DNA from: Ashinkailepas kermadecensis
Lineage: Eukaryota > Arthropoda > Thecostraca > Neolepadidae
Assembly (NCBI GenBank): GCA_034440615.1
Contig: JAOTOM010004800.1
Span: 215,001 to 279,000, forward strand
DNA length: 64,000 nucleotides
Reading direction: 5' to 3'
Within the stretch, counting starts at the first letter, position 1. Each line of letters opens with the position of its first letter. The notes under the pieces are model-generated. The model had not been told where the DNA came from. It saw only the letters and a program-made list of their open reading frames with translations, and made no database searches. A program made the position numbers and the translations under genes. Positions 24,240 through 35,420 of the stretch are shown here, piece after piece.

Positions 24240-25865
24240 AAGTTTGGTGTGATTTATGAAGCGGAAAAGTCGCTCGAGGAGCACCGGGCCCTCATCCCCG
24301 AGTAGAGCTCGAAGCGACATTTGCGTATGAGTTTGGTAAGGTAGTGGAGAATGGAAATACAATGAGGAGTATATGCCGTACAAGTAAGTAAAATATGTGC
24401 GACGGTAGTCTGGACTCCACATGTGCTACAAAGTGGAGGGTGGCGTGGTCGAAGGAAAATATAGTTGTGTGTTGATTAGGCGTGACCAAGGCGTAGACGA
24501 GCTACCACCACCTCGTTCAGATATGAAACCACCAAGATATGAAGGATATGAAACCACCACCTCGTTTAGATATATGAGTGTCGGTGGAATGAGGGCCATT
24601 TATAGAGTGTAGGTTTGATATTGTGTAAATGCGATGTGTTGTGTGTCCAGCAGGACTGAAGACACATTTCAAATAGTATGTTTACGAGGGAAATGAAGTC
24701 CCTGGCTGTACCGGAACACAATTGTTGGGAGGGAGGTCGATTGCCGCACGGACAAGACCGTCCGCTCACTTGTTCCCCGGGGTACCCTTGTGTCCGGGGA
24801 TCCAGAGGATGGTGGCTGAAGGTGTGCGTGATTGTCGTGGTATAGGTGTCGGATAGCGGGGAGTGTGGGGTGCGTGGTGTTGTGTGTGGATGTGAGGCCA
24901 TCAATGGAGGAGTGTCAGTGCAGATAATAGTGTGGGGGGGGTGATGTGTCGTGCAATGATGTATTGCAGACAAGCGGATGGCGACTAATTCTGCTGTGTA
25001 TACCGAATGATGAAGTGTTTGTTTAGTTTGACCACCGCACCAGGCGGCGCCCGTACCATCGTTGGTGCGGGAGCCGTCAGTATAGGAGAATGGGTGTTGT
25101 GGTTGGGCCTGTTGATATTCAAAGAATTTGGCTTGGGCTTCGATGGGGAGGGGGTTGTTGTGCCGAAAGACATACTCGAGTTTGGAGCGCTTCATGTGCC
25201 AGAATGAGATAAGAGGGAATTTGGTCGGGGGTTGCAAGAGGAAATTTCATTGCGAGTGTAAGAACCTGGTTCAATTGTATTTCAATGATGCATTTATTTT
25301 TGTTGTCGGAGCGCCGAACAAGGGGGTTAGACCAGGCGACAATGGAGGTGTCATTTTGCTGCGTTGTTGTTCTGAAGTGTTATCTAACGAGTTGTAGTGT
25401 TCTGCGGTGTTGTAGGCTAGGGAGATTGGCCTCAGCCCGGAGACTGGTGGTAGGTATGGTGCGGTGTGCTCCGGCGATGAGGCGGAGTGCATGGTTTTGT
25501 ATGAGTTCTAGTGAGATGGTGTGTGAGGGGGATATATGATCGAAGATAAACGCATCGTATTCCAGGATTGAACTAATCAGGGCGATATATATTTTGGTGA
25601 GGGTAGCCCTGTCTACACCCCAGTCGCGACCGGAGATGCACCGCAGGAGATTTAGGAGTCAAGCGCAGCGCTGTTTCAGATAAGCAATATGGGGGCCCAA
25701 ATAGAGTCCTTTGTCGAGGATATTCCGGGATATTTCAAGAAGGTTTGGAGCGAGATAACTTGATCGCGATAGCGGAGCGATGTGTTGCATAAGATATAAG
25801 TAGTAAGCCGAGAAAAGAGCATTATGACCGATTTAGTGGGGGAGATCTATAGCTCCCAGACGGCC
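24240..25865 (-). pseudogene. LINE retrotransposon fragment with RNase H (I/R1/Jockey-like)
   Basis: Read on the minus strand, 25865 to about 25255 encodes the C-terminal part of a non-LTR reverse transcriptase. It has the order NLLRCISGRDWGVD, IYIALISSILEYDAF, LIQNHALRLIAG and LPSLQHRR, spread over shifted frames. A 223-codon frame (25237-24566) then holds an RNase H domain with YTDGS (D54), AEL (E83) and TDT (D108), so the catalytic acidic residues are visible. RNase H after the RT marks the I/R1/Jockey group of LINEs; I cannot place the clade. The endonuclease and RT palm are absent, so the copy is 5'-truncated and carries frameshifts. The 3' end near 24240 is uncertain, as no poly-A or simple tail is clear. 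Confidence 0.8.
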
Positions 25866-26440
25866 CACTATGGTTCATGGCGAATTGCACAAAATGGCTT
25901 GCTTTATCTGCCGATGGGCGGGTGCACCCGATCATCAAACAATCAACAAAAATCATAAAACGTAACTCATCAATAGGCATCATCCATATACGTTTACACA
26001 TTTTTTAAACATCAGTTGGCTTTTTACATCATCCTCATCCCCCTTTACTCTACAAATCATATCTGGGGAGTGCTGATATCTTCCGGTTGAAAATAAAAGT
26101 AAATATATCACAGGTTCCCCAGAAATAATATTTTCTGCACCTTTCTCGCTTAATTATTGTTTCGCAGTACTACGTAGTCTTTCGAACCAGGACACAGTCT
26201 ACTAACTGACTGAAAGTATAGATGGTCTCTCTTATTGTATGCAAAGTCTACTTGCGGAAGCAGGCCACTTTTGGCTTTCAGCTGGCGACCTTTATTGTCC
26301 GTGTAGAGCGTAGCTCTGAATAATTATGTAGTTCTTTTGACTGAGGAATGGTAGGTACAGAGTGACGATCTACAGTCATCGCCTTTAGTGTGTAGACTGT
26401 TGACTCTTACAGCTCGTGAAGCATCTTCTCTTTCCTGAAG
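25866..26440. other. Unassigned sequence
   Basis: AT-rich with no recognised gene or element. Confidence 0.3.
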
Positions 26441-26620
26441 GGGGGGGGAGCGGACCCAATGCACGCATAATTATTGAGGGGCCCAGTGCATGGAGGCAAT
26501 GGGCGGGCCCAGTTGGGGGAGGGGCACCACGCAGGGTCCCATGTTAAAAGTTGAAATGATTTGGGGGAGTGGGCAAGGTTCCCTAAAATGCATACAAAAC
26601 AACACCCTTGTGGCTGAGTA
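26440..26620. repeat. Dispersed GC-rich repeat, copy 3
   Basis: Contains GGGGCCCAGTGCATGGAGG, CAATGGGCGGGCCC and CAGGGTCCCATG in the same order as the copies at 10130 and 21430, and ends in CAAAACAACACCC. Confidence 0.6.
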
Positions 26621-27133
26621 TACCAGTTTTAAGGAAAATCGGTAGTCGCTCCCATGCCCGAACTGCATCCCATGGCAAACTAAGCACAAAACTGCACGGT
26701 GCGTGTATTCGCTCAACTACAGCAGCTTGCAGCATGAGCCAAAAGTGGCAACGGGAGGTGCAGCGGCGGCGGCGGCAGCCGGCTGCAGCGCCGACGGTCA
26801 GCGTTAACTTGCCCCGGAAGCGATGTGTAGAGGAAAAACCAATATTTTATATTATATCATTTGTAAGATAATTTGCGTATCTTTCTTTCTGAGGATGCAA
26901 ATCTGTTAGATTCATCCAGCAAGGGGTCATGAAATTTCATGAAATTAAAAGTCACTGGATCATTTTCTCAAATAACCTGGGTTTTCTGCTGACCCTATCG
27001 CGAATGCCTACCTGGGACTTCTGCCATCTAAAAATGTATAAAAAAATGAATATATGTATGTCGATGTAGGAAATACAAGCCGTTGAAGAGAATCACTTTT
27101 AGTCGAACTCACATAAGTGTCCTAGGCTATAAC

Positions 27134-27335
27134 CAGGGATGCGGAGCCGGGAAATTTTTGGACGGCTCCGGCTCCGACTCCGGCTCCGGGGAAGTATCCC
27201 GGCTCCGACTCCGACTCCGGCTCCGAGTAAAATGTCCCGGCGGCTCCGGCTCCGGCTCCGGCTCCGGGCGAAATGTACCGGCTCCGGCGGCTCCGGCTCC
27301 GGCTCCGGCTCCGTACATCCCAAACATGATCGATC
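27134..27335. repeat. Left subterminal GGCTCC repeat block of the hAT element
   Basis: GGCTCC/CGACTCC hexamer arrays are split by the words AAAATGTCCCGG and GAAATGTACCGG. The same order recurs at the right end. The block itself ends in GGCTCCGTACATCCC, a near copy of the inverted terminal sequence, so it may once have been a minimal unit by itself. Confidence 0.9.
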
Positions 27336-27479
27336 CATTAAGTAAGAGCTAGGGGGGATTTTAAAAAAAGTTAGCCGCGACCACTTAGGGGCGCAAACTT
27401 CAGACAATTATAAGCAACTTTCCCATATAAACCCTGTATCTATCTTTAAATAAACACCCGCCCCCGCCCAAATCACTTT

Positions 27480-27600
27480 TCGGTGTTCAGCGCCGCGCGG
27501 CTCATACCGGCACCGCGGCGTCAATACGGGCCGGCGGGCCGGCCGCCGGCTGAAAATCGCCGCTACGGCGACACGGCGCGGCGCTCCAGTGCCAGCGGTC
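27480..27600. other. CpG-dense stretch upstream of the transposase-like ORF
   Basis: This stretch is very rich in CG and GCCGGC words. It lies just 5' of the plus-strand ORF and could be its promoter region, but no TATA or initiator element is evident. Confidence 0.35.
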
Positions 27601-27677
27601 GAGCTGTTACACAGATACTGATGGGATACATGGCGATAGCTGGTAACTTATAGGTTCGTAAGACGAGCTGAAAGCGA

Positions 27678-28727
27678 GTGACGCATCTCCCATGCCAACC
27701 CGAGATGCAGACAGTAATCCAACTCCGGCCGAGGGCACCGTGCAGGACGTGTTCACATTCAAGGGCGTGGCCAGGTACGAGCAGGAAGCAGAGGGACGAG
27801 CAGTTCCGATTCAAGTCGCTGGACGCTATTGCAGAGCTACTATTGGAGCGGGGAGAAATCCCGTCGACGAGCAGCAGCACAGAGCCGACCCCAGCGAAAG
27901 ATGGCGACTACAGTGATCCTGTGGAGCTGGGGCAGATGAAGAAGAGGAGGCTGTTCATGGAGAGCGATGAGGTGCAGCAGGTCCAGGACCCGATTCCCCC
28001 TGAATATCGGCACATCAGAGAGTCGGAGCGAGTGGTGAATGAGAAATTCTACCGCACAGTCGCTAACCTGTCAGGCCACGGTCTGTCGATCGACGAAGCT
28101 TCCAAGGCTGTGGGCGAGGTCGGCAACGGAATGTTTGATAGGAAGTGGAAGCTGGGTGTTAGCGAGGAAGACCGATTTGACAAGGATACGCTACCTGCCA
28201 AGCCAAACATCAGGGAGGCGCTCAATTTGCTCGAGACTGAATCGCTGTCTCTGACTGCAGATGAGGTCAGTGAAAAGTCAGGCGAAGGAAGAATGATTAC
28301 ACATACCATAGACTCCACCACCAAGAAAAGGGTGGGCCAGTTTTCTGTCCAGGGGATTCATGTTGGTCAAGAGCTCCCCTTCCCCCTGCCACTGATCAAC
28401 ACCAGTGGGGAGACCACCGAGGATATTGCCCTGCAGGTGGATCTCGGGTTCGATATTCTGGCTGCCGTGAAGGGGAAACCGGTGGAGGAAATATACAAGC
28501 ACGTGGACACCCATATCACCGACTCCACGCAGCACAACAAGGGCTTCAACATGGTGTTGCAGGAGATGTACGGACTGGACGGCCCGGCGGGGCAGCTGTT
28601 CTGCGGGACTCACACCACTCTGGGGTTTAGCACGGCACTGAACAAGATGGCCAGGATGGTGGAGACGGCGATGAAGATGGAGAACGTCAGGAACAGTAAC
28701 TCACTTTGGCAGTCTTTGATTTACTAA
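27678..28727 (+). CDS. hAT-like transposase fragment (349 codons)
   Basis: This is the only long frame in the window with non-repetitive, protein-like sequence. Toward its C-terminus it shows D212 in THTIDSTTKK, D282 in HITDSTQHN and C309-G-T-H312 in QLFCGTHTTLGFS. That spacing resembles the first two catalytic acids and the CxxH motif of hAT transposases (where the second D is followed about 25-30 residues later by CxxH). The final catalytic Glu and the dimerisation region would lie beyond the stop at 28727, so the protein is either truncated or continues in another exon. Residues 45-110 are polar and low in hydrophobics. I recall similar proteins from other invertebrates but cannot name the family. 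The start codon is simply the first ATG of the frame; the true start may differ. Confidence 0.65.
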   Translation: MTHLPCQPEMQTVIQLRPRAPCRTCSHSRAWPGTSRKQRDEQFRFKSLDAIAELLLERGEIPSTSSSTEPTPAKDGDYSDPVELGQMKKRRLFMESDEVQQVQDPIPPEYRHIRESERVVNEKFYRTVANLSGHGLSIDEASKAVGEVGNGMFDRKWKLGVSEEDRFDKDTLPAKPNIREALNLLETESLSLTADEVSEKSGEGRMITHTIDSTTKKRVGQFSVQGIHVGQELPFPLPLINTSGETTEDIALQVDLGFDILAAVKGKPVEEIYKHVDTHITDSTQHNKGFNMVLQEMYGLDGPAGQLFCGTHTTLGFSTALNKMARMVETAMKMENVRNSNSLWQSLIY

Positions 28728-28883
28728 AACGCGTGCAGTGCGCGGAAAGCTTCAGGGGGGGGGGGGCGGCACTGGCCCACTTCCCGGACCGGGATGAGGT
28801 AAAATACCCGGGTTTCTCCTTTTAAGCGCGCAATGTTGGATGTACAGGTGAGGGCAATAAATAAAGAACCCCTTTCAGGCGTT

Positions 28884-29015
28884 GATCGGCCACCATTAGC
28901 AGGGTAGACTGCACAGCTCAATGCTGGTGTTGGTGTTTGTTGTGCTGGTGCTGGTGGTGACGTTGGTGGTGTTAGTGTAGAGCGGTGCAGTCTACCCTGC
29001 CAGTGGTGACCGGTC
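28884..29015. repeat. Foldback element (31-bp arms) nested in the hAT element
   Basis: The arm at 28884-28914 (GATCGGCCACCATTAGCAGG and on) pairs with 28985-29015 with about four mismatches. The 70-base loop is made of GGTGTTGGTG/GGTGGTG words. This is a small foldback or MITE of its own. Confidence 0.8.
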
Positions 29016-29149
29016 AATACCTGGAGGGTTCTATATTTTTTACCCTCAGCTGTACCTACCTATGGGATAGTAGCTTTTCGAACTGTTTCGTTACATGCGG
29101 GGATTTCATTTCATTTCATCAATGCAGTTTTTTTCATTTCATAAATGAA

Positions 29150-29455
29150 TCACGATAAAACTGACCTGTGCAGAGACTGTTGACTCTTTTCCCCGGATGC
29201 AGTAGCTTGGTGAGTGCGTGCGCTCTTCGGTGGCGGTGCGTCGGCGTCCATGACACGTCGGTACACTGCTGCATGATAACGCTTCAGATGACGTTTCATG
29301 TTGTAGGCAGGAGTGCTTCCACTTCCATCCTTCTTCCGGCTGACGACCTTTCCACATGATTTGCCAGCATCATCAGTGACACCACACTTAAACGACCCGG
29401 TATCATCCAGCACGAAATGTTGATATGCACTACTCTTTGTTGACGCCATAATCAC
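29150..29455 (-). CDS. BED-type zinc finger ORF inside the hAT element (101 codons)
   Basis: The frame reads FKCGVTDDAGKSCGKVV, a glycine/serine-rich link, then STPAYNMKRHLKRYHAAV. This gives the Cx8C...Hx4H pattern and the 'ST..m..HL...H' ending of BED fingers, which bind transposon ends in hAT transposases. It starts M-I-M-A-S and ends after a short basic/serine tail. It lies on the strand opposite the D/D/CxxH ORF and converges with it, so the two are not simple exons of one transcript. It could be a first exon of a minus-strand transposase whose remainder was deleted, or a separate end-binding protein. Confidence 0.75.
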   Translation of the reverse strand: MIMASTKSSAYQHFVLDDTGSFKCGVTDDAGKSCGKVVSRKKDGSGSTPAYNMKRHLKRYHAAVYRRVMDADAPPPKSARTHQATASGEKSQQSLHRSVLS

Positions 29456-29924
29456 TCCTCAGGCAAACGCACTTCAGAGAGAACTGACACAGAACAAAGG
29501 AGACGACGATAATGCGGTCGCCGCGAATCGGAAACTGGCCCTCGTAAACTGACGCTCGCTTCGTGCCGTATTGGAGAAATCAGAAGAGGGGAGACTCGAA
29601 TCAACAACACTCCCCATCCCGTGAACGGTCCAAGGAACACCATTGTTGTAAATTGTAATGTTTGACCTCATCTCTAATAAGGTACAACAACCCGTTGATG
29701 ATGGAAACAATGAACTTAACTAAACTAAACATGGAACTATTGCATTGACTACTGAGGCTAGAATATGGTTATTGGTTATTCTACTATTATTTGATGATAT
29801 TTTTACATGTTACTCGTATTTAAACATTTTGGCTTTTAAAAATGCGTTTTCATACCATACCATACCATACTAGGTATAATGTGTTCATTTCACGTTTGCT
29901 AATTTTGTTTAATTTACACCTCTT

Positions 29925-30079
29925 TCGGAGTCGGAGCCGCCCTGCTTTTGACGGCTCCGGCTCCGACTCCGGCTCCGAGTAAAATGTCCCGGCGGCTCCG
30001 GCTCCGGCTCCGGCTCCGGGAAAAATGTTCCGGCTCCGGCGGCTCCGGCTCTGGCTCCGGCTCCGGCTCCGCATCCCTG
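29925..30079. repeat. Right subterminal GGCTCC repeat block of the hAT element
   Basis: Repeats the order of the left block in the same orientation (ACGGCTCCGG, AAAATGTCCCGG, AAAATGTTCCGG). It ends in the outer inverted terminal repeat. Confidence 0.9.
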
Positions 30080-30239
30080 GCTATAACTGAAATATCTTTG
30101 GTTAGGATAGCCTACAAATTGCACAGGCGGATTTGCGGCACCTGATTACCCTATAAGTAGGTTTACGTCGAAATATGAAACATGCTGGTGTCATTTCGGC
30201 CATTTCACTGGTCGAACTGCCGTGGAAAGTCCAACTGGC

Positions 30240-30350
30240 CATTCCAACTGGAGGCGTTAATAGCGAGCGCGTGAACCGACTCGAACCCGTTGTGACAATA
30301 CGGGGAAACCTTTGCAGGCCAACGTTCCACCCACCGAGCTAACCAGAGCT
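30240..30350 (-). repeat. tRNA-derived SINE fragment
   Basis: On the minus strand an A-box-like TTAGCTCGGTGGGTGG is followed by GGTTTCCCC and then a B box GGGTTCGAGTCGG with GCGCGCTCGC-like sequence after it. The order and several words match the SINE at 37300, so both belong to one family. It appears truncated after the tRNA-like head. Confidence 0.65.
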
Positions 30351-30619
30351 ACGTAGCTACGAACATTGTCATAATTGTCATTCACGGTCCTGTTCTTGTT
30401 CCAGACGGACGTATTCGCGCGACTCAGAGGCCTGGGCGAGGACTGGTTGAAGACACCCAGGGAAAAAGAAGATTGGACCACTGGTGGTTAAGATATGTTT
30501 TTGTATGTTTATTTTGTGGATAGCTTGTTGCTTTTTTCTGTGTGTAGCCATTATAAGTTAAATTAAGAAATTTTATTACCATGGTTTATTTAGTCTTGCG
30601 GTGTATATCGCTTACATTA

Positions 30620-30690
30620 TATAACCTTAAGTTAAAGTTTAAAGTTAAAGTTAAAGTTAAAGTATAAAGCGAAATAATAAAGTTAAAGCA
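30620..30690. repeat. (AAGTTA)n simple repeat
   Basis: About nine imperfect copies of AAAGTT/AAGTTA. Confidence 0.8.
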
Positions 30691-30908
30691 TGAGTTATAA
30701 GTTCCTTTGTGTCATTATAAGTCACGTTAGAGAGTACTTTTTTCTTACCATGGTTTATTTATTCTTGTGGTGTATTCTTGTGCTTACTTTAGATAACCTT
30801 GTAATTGTGGCATTCACGGTGTCGGTTTGCGCCAAACGCGGACAATTGACACCCAGTTACTAATAAGAATAGAAGAAGAAAAACATTTTTTTTAAAACAC
30901 ACAAAAAC

Positions 30909-33495
30909 ATGGACGGTGACTGTCGAAAATGTCAAAGCAGGCGGGTCATTGGGGACTTGTGTACAAGGTTAGATATGCTAACAAGTGAGGTAGAGCGCCT
31001 GAGGTGACTAGTGATAGGTAAGGAGAGTCGAGCAAGCCAGGTGCGGGATTCGAGGAGTGATAGGGATGGTGGTAGTGAGGCCCAGGAAAGTAGAGAGTGG
31101 ATAGTAACTAGACGTAGTAGTACTAGAATAGCTCTAAGGAAAGTAGAAATAGGCTTTGAAATGGAGAATTGGTTTAAGGTATTGCAAGAGGTGGAGAGTA
31201 ATGATGCTCGGGACATAGGTGCGAGTGATGAAGATAGAGGGAGAGAGGGAGGTTTTAGTCACAGGAGACTCCAGAGTTAGGTATTCTGATCGCTCATTTT
31301 GCAGTAGGAACTCAAGTAGAAGGACTCGAGTTTGTTTCCAGGTGACCTGGCAAAGGATGTTGGGGATAGGTTACGAGTAATGGAGGGAAGTGGAGAGGGT
31401 GCAACAGTAATTGTACATGTTGGTGTGAGTGATGTAGGAAGACGTAAGGCTGATGAAACAATAAAAGAGTACAAGGATTTTATAGGTAGGCTAGCAGGAA
31501 GTAGGAAGAGAGGAGTGGCAGCATCCATCCTCCCTATGTTAAGTGCAAGTGTAGAATGGTATTTTATGGCCATTGGGCTGAATAGCTAGCTATGATTTGT
31601 GAGGAGCTTGGGGTGAAGTTCTTGGATCTGTGGGGGGGATTTTTGGGCAGGGCTGAAATGTTTGCATTAGATGGGCTACATCAGAGCAAGAGAGGAGTCG
31701 AATTGCTCAGGAATAGGTATGAGGAGGCTCTGAGTAGGAAGCAGGGAAACTAGGCAGTACATGGGGAGGGTTATCGCTGATGAAGAGAGAAGTATTGCAA
31801 GCAAGGAAAGGAATAGCTTGTCATGTTTTTATGTAAATGCCAGAAGTGTTAGGAACAGCATTGGGGAACTGCATGGATATATGTTGTCTGAAAAGCTAGA
31901 TTTGATATGCATAACTGTGGCATGGGTTAATGAAAGCATTTTTGGAGATAACTTGAAATAGTTTGAATTGCCTGGTTACAGCATGCATGCTCATCAAAGG
32001 ATGAGAAAGATAGGAGGTGGGATACTCTTGTATGTGAGGCAAGTAATGAAATGTCATTCCATAGAGGATAAGGTACATAGTGAAGGAATATGGAGGAATA
32101 AAGGAATAATAAAGGAATCTTTGTGGTTAGATATCATTCTGAAGAATGGAACATGATTTCGGATTGGGTCATTTCATAGGTCACCAGACGAGAATGAAAA
32201 CACTGACAGGTTGATGCAGGAAGAGATAGGTAGGAGAGTGCATGGGAGAACTGTATTGTTGGAGGACTTCAACATAGTAGGGATGGGAAACAAAACTAAA
32301 TGTTTAAGCAAGTCAGGAAGAAGTTCCATAGCTTGTTTTGAGGAAACTGTATTCTTTCAGATGACATCAAATTAGTAGGAGTGGCTAACAGTAGAGAGCA
32401 ATCTAGTAATGTTCAACTAGACTTGGAGAACCTAAAAAGTGGGCTGATCAACAGCAAATTCCTTTCAACTATGCAAAATGTAAGGTTATGCATTTGGGGT
32501 CTGGAGGTGAGATTTTCAGTTATATGATGAGAGATAGGAAACTGGATGTTATTGAAAAGGGAAGAGGTTTGGTTGTGTTAGTTTCAAATGATCTTAAAGC
32601 AGAAAAAACAAGGTATCTCAGCCAGGAACAGGCCAATCAGAATGCTGGGAATCATTAATAGGAGTGTGAGGTATAATAGCAAGGAAATGAAGAAAAAAAT
32701 ATTGTTCTTGGTCTATGTGCGACTCTACTTGCAATATTCTGTACAGGCATGGGGCCCATACTTATAAATATATATATATATAGATATGCTGGAAAGAGCA
32801 AAGCCACTAGACTCATCAGTTGACTAGGTTACTTAGAATATTGGGATACTAATGGCATTAGATATGTACTGACTCAAGCGTAGGAGATTAAGGAGTGATA
32901 CGATTGAAATGTATAAATTAATTAAAGGGCTAGATCAAGTCAATCTGAATGATGCCCTTCTATTCAGACTATCACACAGGGGTCATCTCTTCAGGTTAGA
33001 CAAGTCAAGGTGTAGGACAGTTAAGCGAGAATAGGTATTCAGTCAAATGATTGTAGATGAGTGGAATAATCTGCATGCTGATGTTGTGGGGAGTCCCTCA
33101 TTGAATGTATTTTAAAATAGCACGTACGTCTTTAGGCTGCATAATCTTGTTTTTGAGTTCTAAAAGTAGTTGTGGATGAGGTGATATTTGTGCTAAGTGG
33201 GTGTGTACTGTACCGACCTCTTTAAGCAGCCATGAATGGAGTTTGAAAATTATTGGTATGACACTCAAATCACGTGTGTCATATGAGATTAAGTGAATAG
33301 CGCTGGATAGGTAAGGTAGATAGACATTGATGAATGTGGGGATGTTGGTGGATGTATTGTTTGGAATTAGGGATGTGGTGTTGGTTAGGGTGAAGTCTCT
33401 TTTTGCCAGGGTTATGGTGTCTTCCCTTTACCGACCTAATCTGGATGGGCCCTTGTGGCTCTTATTAAGTCTGATTACTTTATGACTTTATGACT
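30909..33495 (+). pseudogene. CR1-like LINE, internally deleted
   Basis: The plus strand carries ordered pieces of a CR1-type element. 30909-31280 begins MDGDCRKCQS with a CxxC and a short Leu-rich helix. 31280-31755 is an esterase-like domain: FCSRNSSRRTRVCF, VIVHVGVSDVGR and DGLHQSKRG, where the Asp-His pair is kept and the usual GTND is GVSD. 31785-32300 is the start of an APE-type endonuclease: NARSVRNSIGEL and LDLICITVAWV. Around 32330 the frame jumps straight to the end of the RT (LSDDIKLVGVANSREQSSN), followed by the thumb and C-terminal motifs to about 33110, e.g. RGHLFRLDKSRC. Several stops and frameshifts are present. The 3' end is two TTTATGAC copies (33479-33494), the short tail repeat typical of CR1/L2-type LINEs. 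Confidence 0.85.
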
Positions 33496-33824
33496 AGTCG
33501 ACAATGTTCAGTTGTTGAGTTACTGTTAGTGACTACGGTATAAATGATTGCAATCACGGTTACGTGAAGCGCGTAGTCAGATGGTTTTAGGAAGACCAGT
33601 CTTAGTGGCCTATCCCGGGGCCGTCATGAGCTCGTTGTGTTTCAGTAATGACAGCATGTTCACCTTTTAATTGTGTACACATAACGTAACCAACACACCG
33701 CAATACTTCCGAGGTACAGTTGATTAAGCACGACTGATGATGACATGATGCATGGGATGAGTGAGAAAAGGCAGCATTTCAAAACATGATTTGAGCAGAA
33801 AGGGACCGAGACATGGAGAGATAG

Positions 33825-33900
33825 TGACGACAATGACACCGACGATAATGACAATGACGATAATGACGATAATGACGATAATAACGGTAATGACAACTTA
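33825..33900. repeat. (GACGATAAT)n simple repeat
   Basis: About eight imperfect 9-bp units immediately 5' of the PLE remnant. Confidence 0.75.
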
Positions 33901-33969
33901 AACGACAGCGAAACCATGGTGCTGCTACGTAAGTCTAAAATAATGAGCATCAAACTCGCCAAGAACGAG

Positions 33970-35305
33970 GACCATCTCACATTGAACTCGAAGTTCTACA
34001 ACGAGTGTGATTTCCAAAACGATAAGAATCACAAACCACACGACCGACAAGGAAATAAAGGTTATGTACCGTGAATCTGAAAAGAAGATCCTCAAACTAC
34101 GAATCAGAAAGAACAGGTACAAGATACGTGAACTGGAAAAAAGCAATGCAGAAAACACAAACAGACTTAAAAAGACTAGATTATCGGACTGACTTGCTTG
34201 TGTATTGTGAATTTTTGCAAATAACTTACCAAAGTGCTCTCGGCAAACGCCGTACGGTTCAGAAAAGGAAGTATGAGAAGCTGTCAGGCAGAAGCATTCA
34301 CTGCCCGGTCACTGCCTCCAGCGCGGCACACTTAGAAAAAGAACAGGAAATGAACAGTGAGCATGAGTGATTCCCGTCATCAATGACGCCAAGGCCAGCG
34401 TCCCGTGCAAATAGCTAAACTTCACCATTGCGCCGGAGATGCCACCACTCATGTACATCCCGAAACAGAAGTGCCATGTGAGAATCTCTCAACGAAAGAG
34501 GAAAACAACAGAAGTATTTTGAGTTTCTGAGGACCATATCTCACCCTTCCACAATTAGAAACATGACAAAATAAAAATAGCTGGCTCTCGAATCGCCCGG
34601 AGAACGGAGTACCATCGTACTACCGGCAGACAAAAGCCAGAAAACATGCTTATTACATACGGAACATTCAAGACTACTGTGGAAATTTACTTCATGATGA
34701 AGCTTTCTACAAAGTAGTGAACCGAAATCCAACCAACCCACGTCCGCGACAACTACTAGAGTTCAGTGTACTAGCAACTTTCTTCCACTTCCGGGGAAAG
34801 CATTTTCAACAGAAGTTTGACGCGCTTATTACACTCACACACATCTCGCCCCAGCTGTAGCCAATCCTTTCATGGACAATTCGGGAAGGAGAGCTATGAC
34901 CCTGGATCCGGCGCCACTCATATGGCACCAATACGTTGATGACGTAGAAATTGCAATGCGTCCTGTTGACATACAGCCATTCCTGGCCAATCTAAATATT
35001 CTGAACTCCTCGATCAAGTTACAGTAGAGGAAGAAGTAGACGATAGAATGCCATTCCTCGACGTGCTCGAAGTTCGGCCATCAGATGGACGAATAAGAAG
35101 GTACAAACCTACATCTAGCCGACGCTACCTAAACTATGAAGTCATCACCTGCAGGCGCAAAAACGCACTGTAATATAGATACTTGTACACCCAACGAACA
35201 CCGACTGTCTCAGCCCATACCAACGCACAGGATTTAGAAGTTCACCATATCAGAGCCATGTCAAAAGATAATAACTATTCCACTTCATTAGTAGATAAGC
35301 AATAA
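33970..35305 (+). pseudogene. Penelope-like element, reverse transcriptase remnant
   Basis: In shifted plus-strand frames the PLE block order can be followed. A basic coiled-coil-like N-terminus (34007-34192) is followed by TIVLPADKSQKT near 34610. Next come WHQYVDDVEIAM with the YVDD catalytic motif at 34925-34960 and RMPFLDVLEVR with RRYKPTSSRRYLNY at 35045-35130. The last piece is DLEVHHIRAMSKDNNYS at 35230-35280. Stops and frameshifts interrupt it. No GIY-YIG endonuclease follows; the frame runs into a 66-bp minisatellite instead. PLEs reverse-transcribe their RNA for insertion. This copy is dead. Confidence 0.8.
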
Positions 35306-35420
35306 GGATAGAAGCGATAAGGACCTATAACAAACACTACTGCTCAGGTCGCAAATACTCACGACTCCAGGAAATCGACAGACAACACAGATAGGACAGG
35401 GAGGACGGACACGCTAGATG

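Larger units (their letters stand above)
27126..30087. mobile_element. Complete hAT-type DNA transposon with 8-bp target duplication
   Basis: The element runs from 27134 (CAGGGATGCGGAGCCGG) to 30079, whose last bases are the exact reverse complement of that 17-base end. It is flanked by identical 8-bp copies of GCTATAAC at 27126-27133 and 30080-30087. CAGGG ends plus an 8-bp duplication are the signature of the hAT superfamily. Just inside each end lies a block of GGCTCC repeats about 160-200 bp long (27134-27335 and 29925-30079), in direct orientation relative to each other. Inside are a plus-strand transposase-like ORF, a nested foldback and a minus-strand BED-finger ORF. The intact duplication argues for fairly recent insertion. 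An active element would need a full transposase, which I cannot assemble here. Confidence 0.92.
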
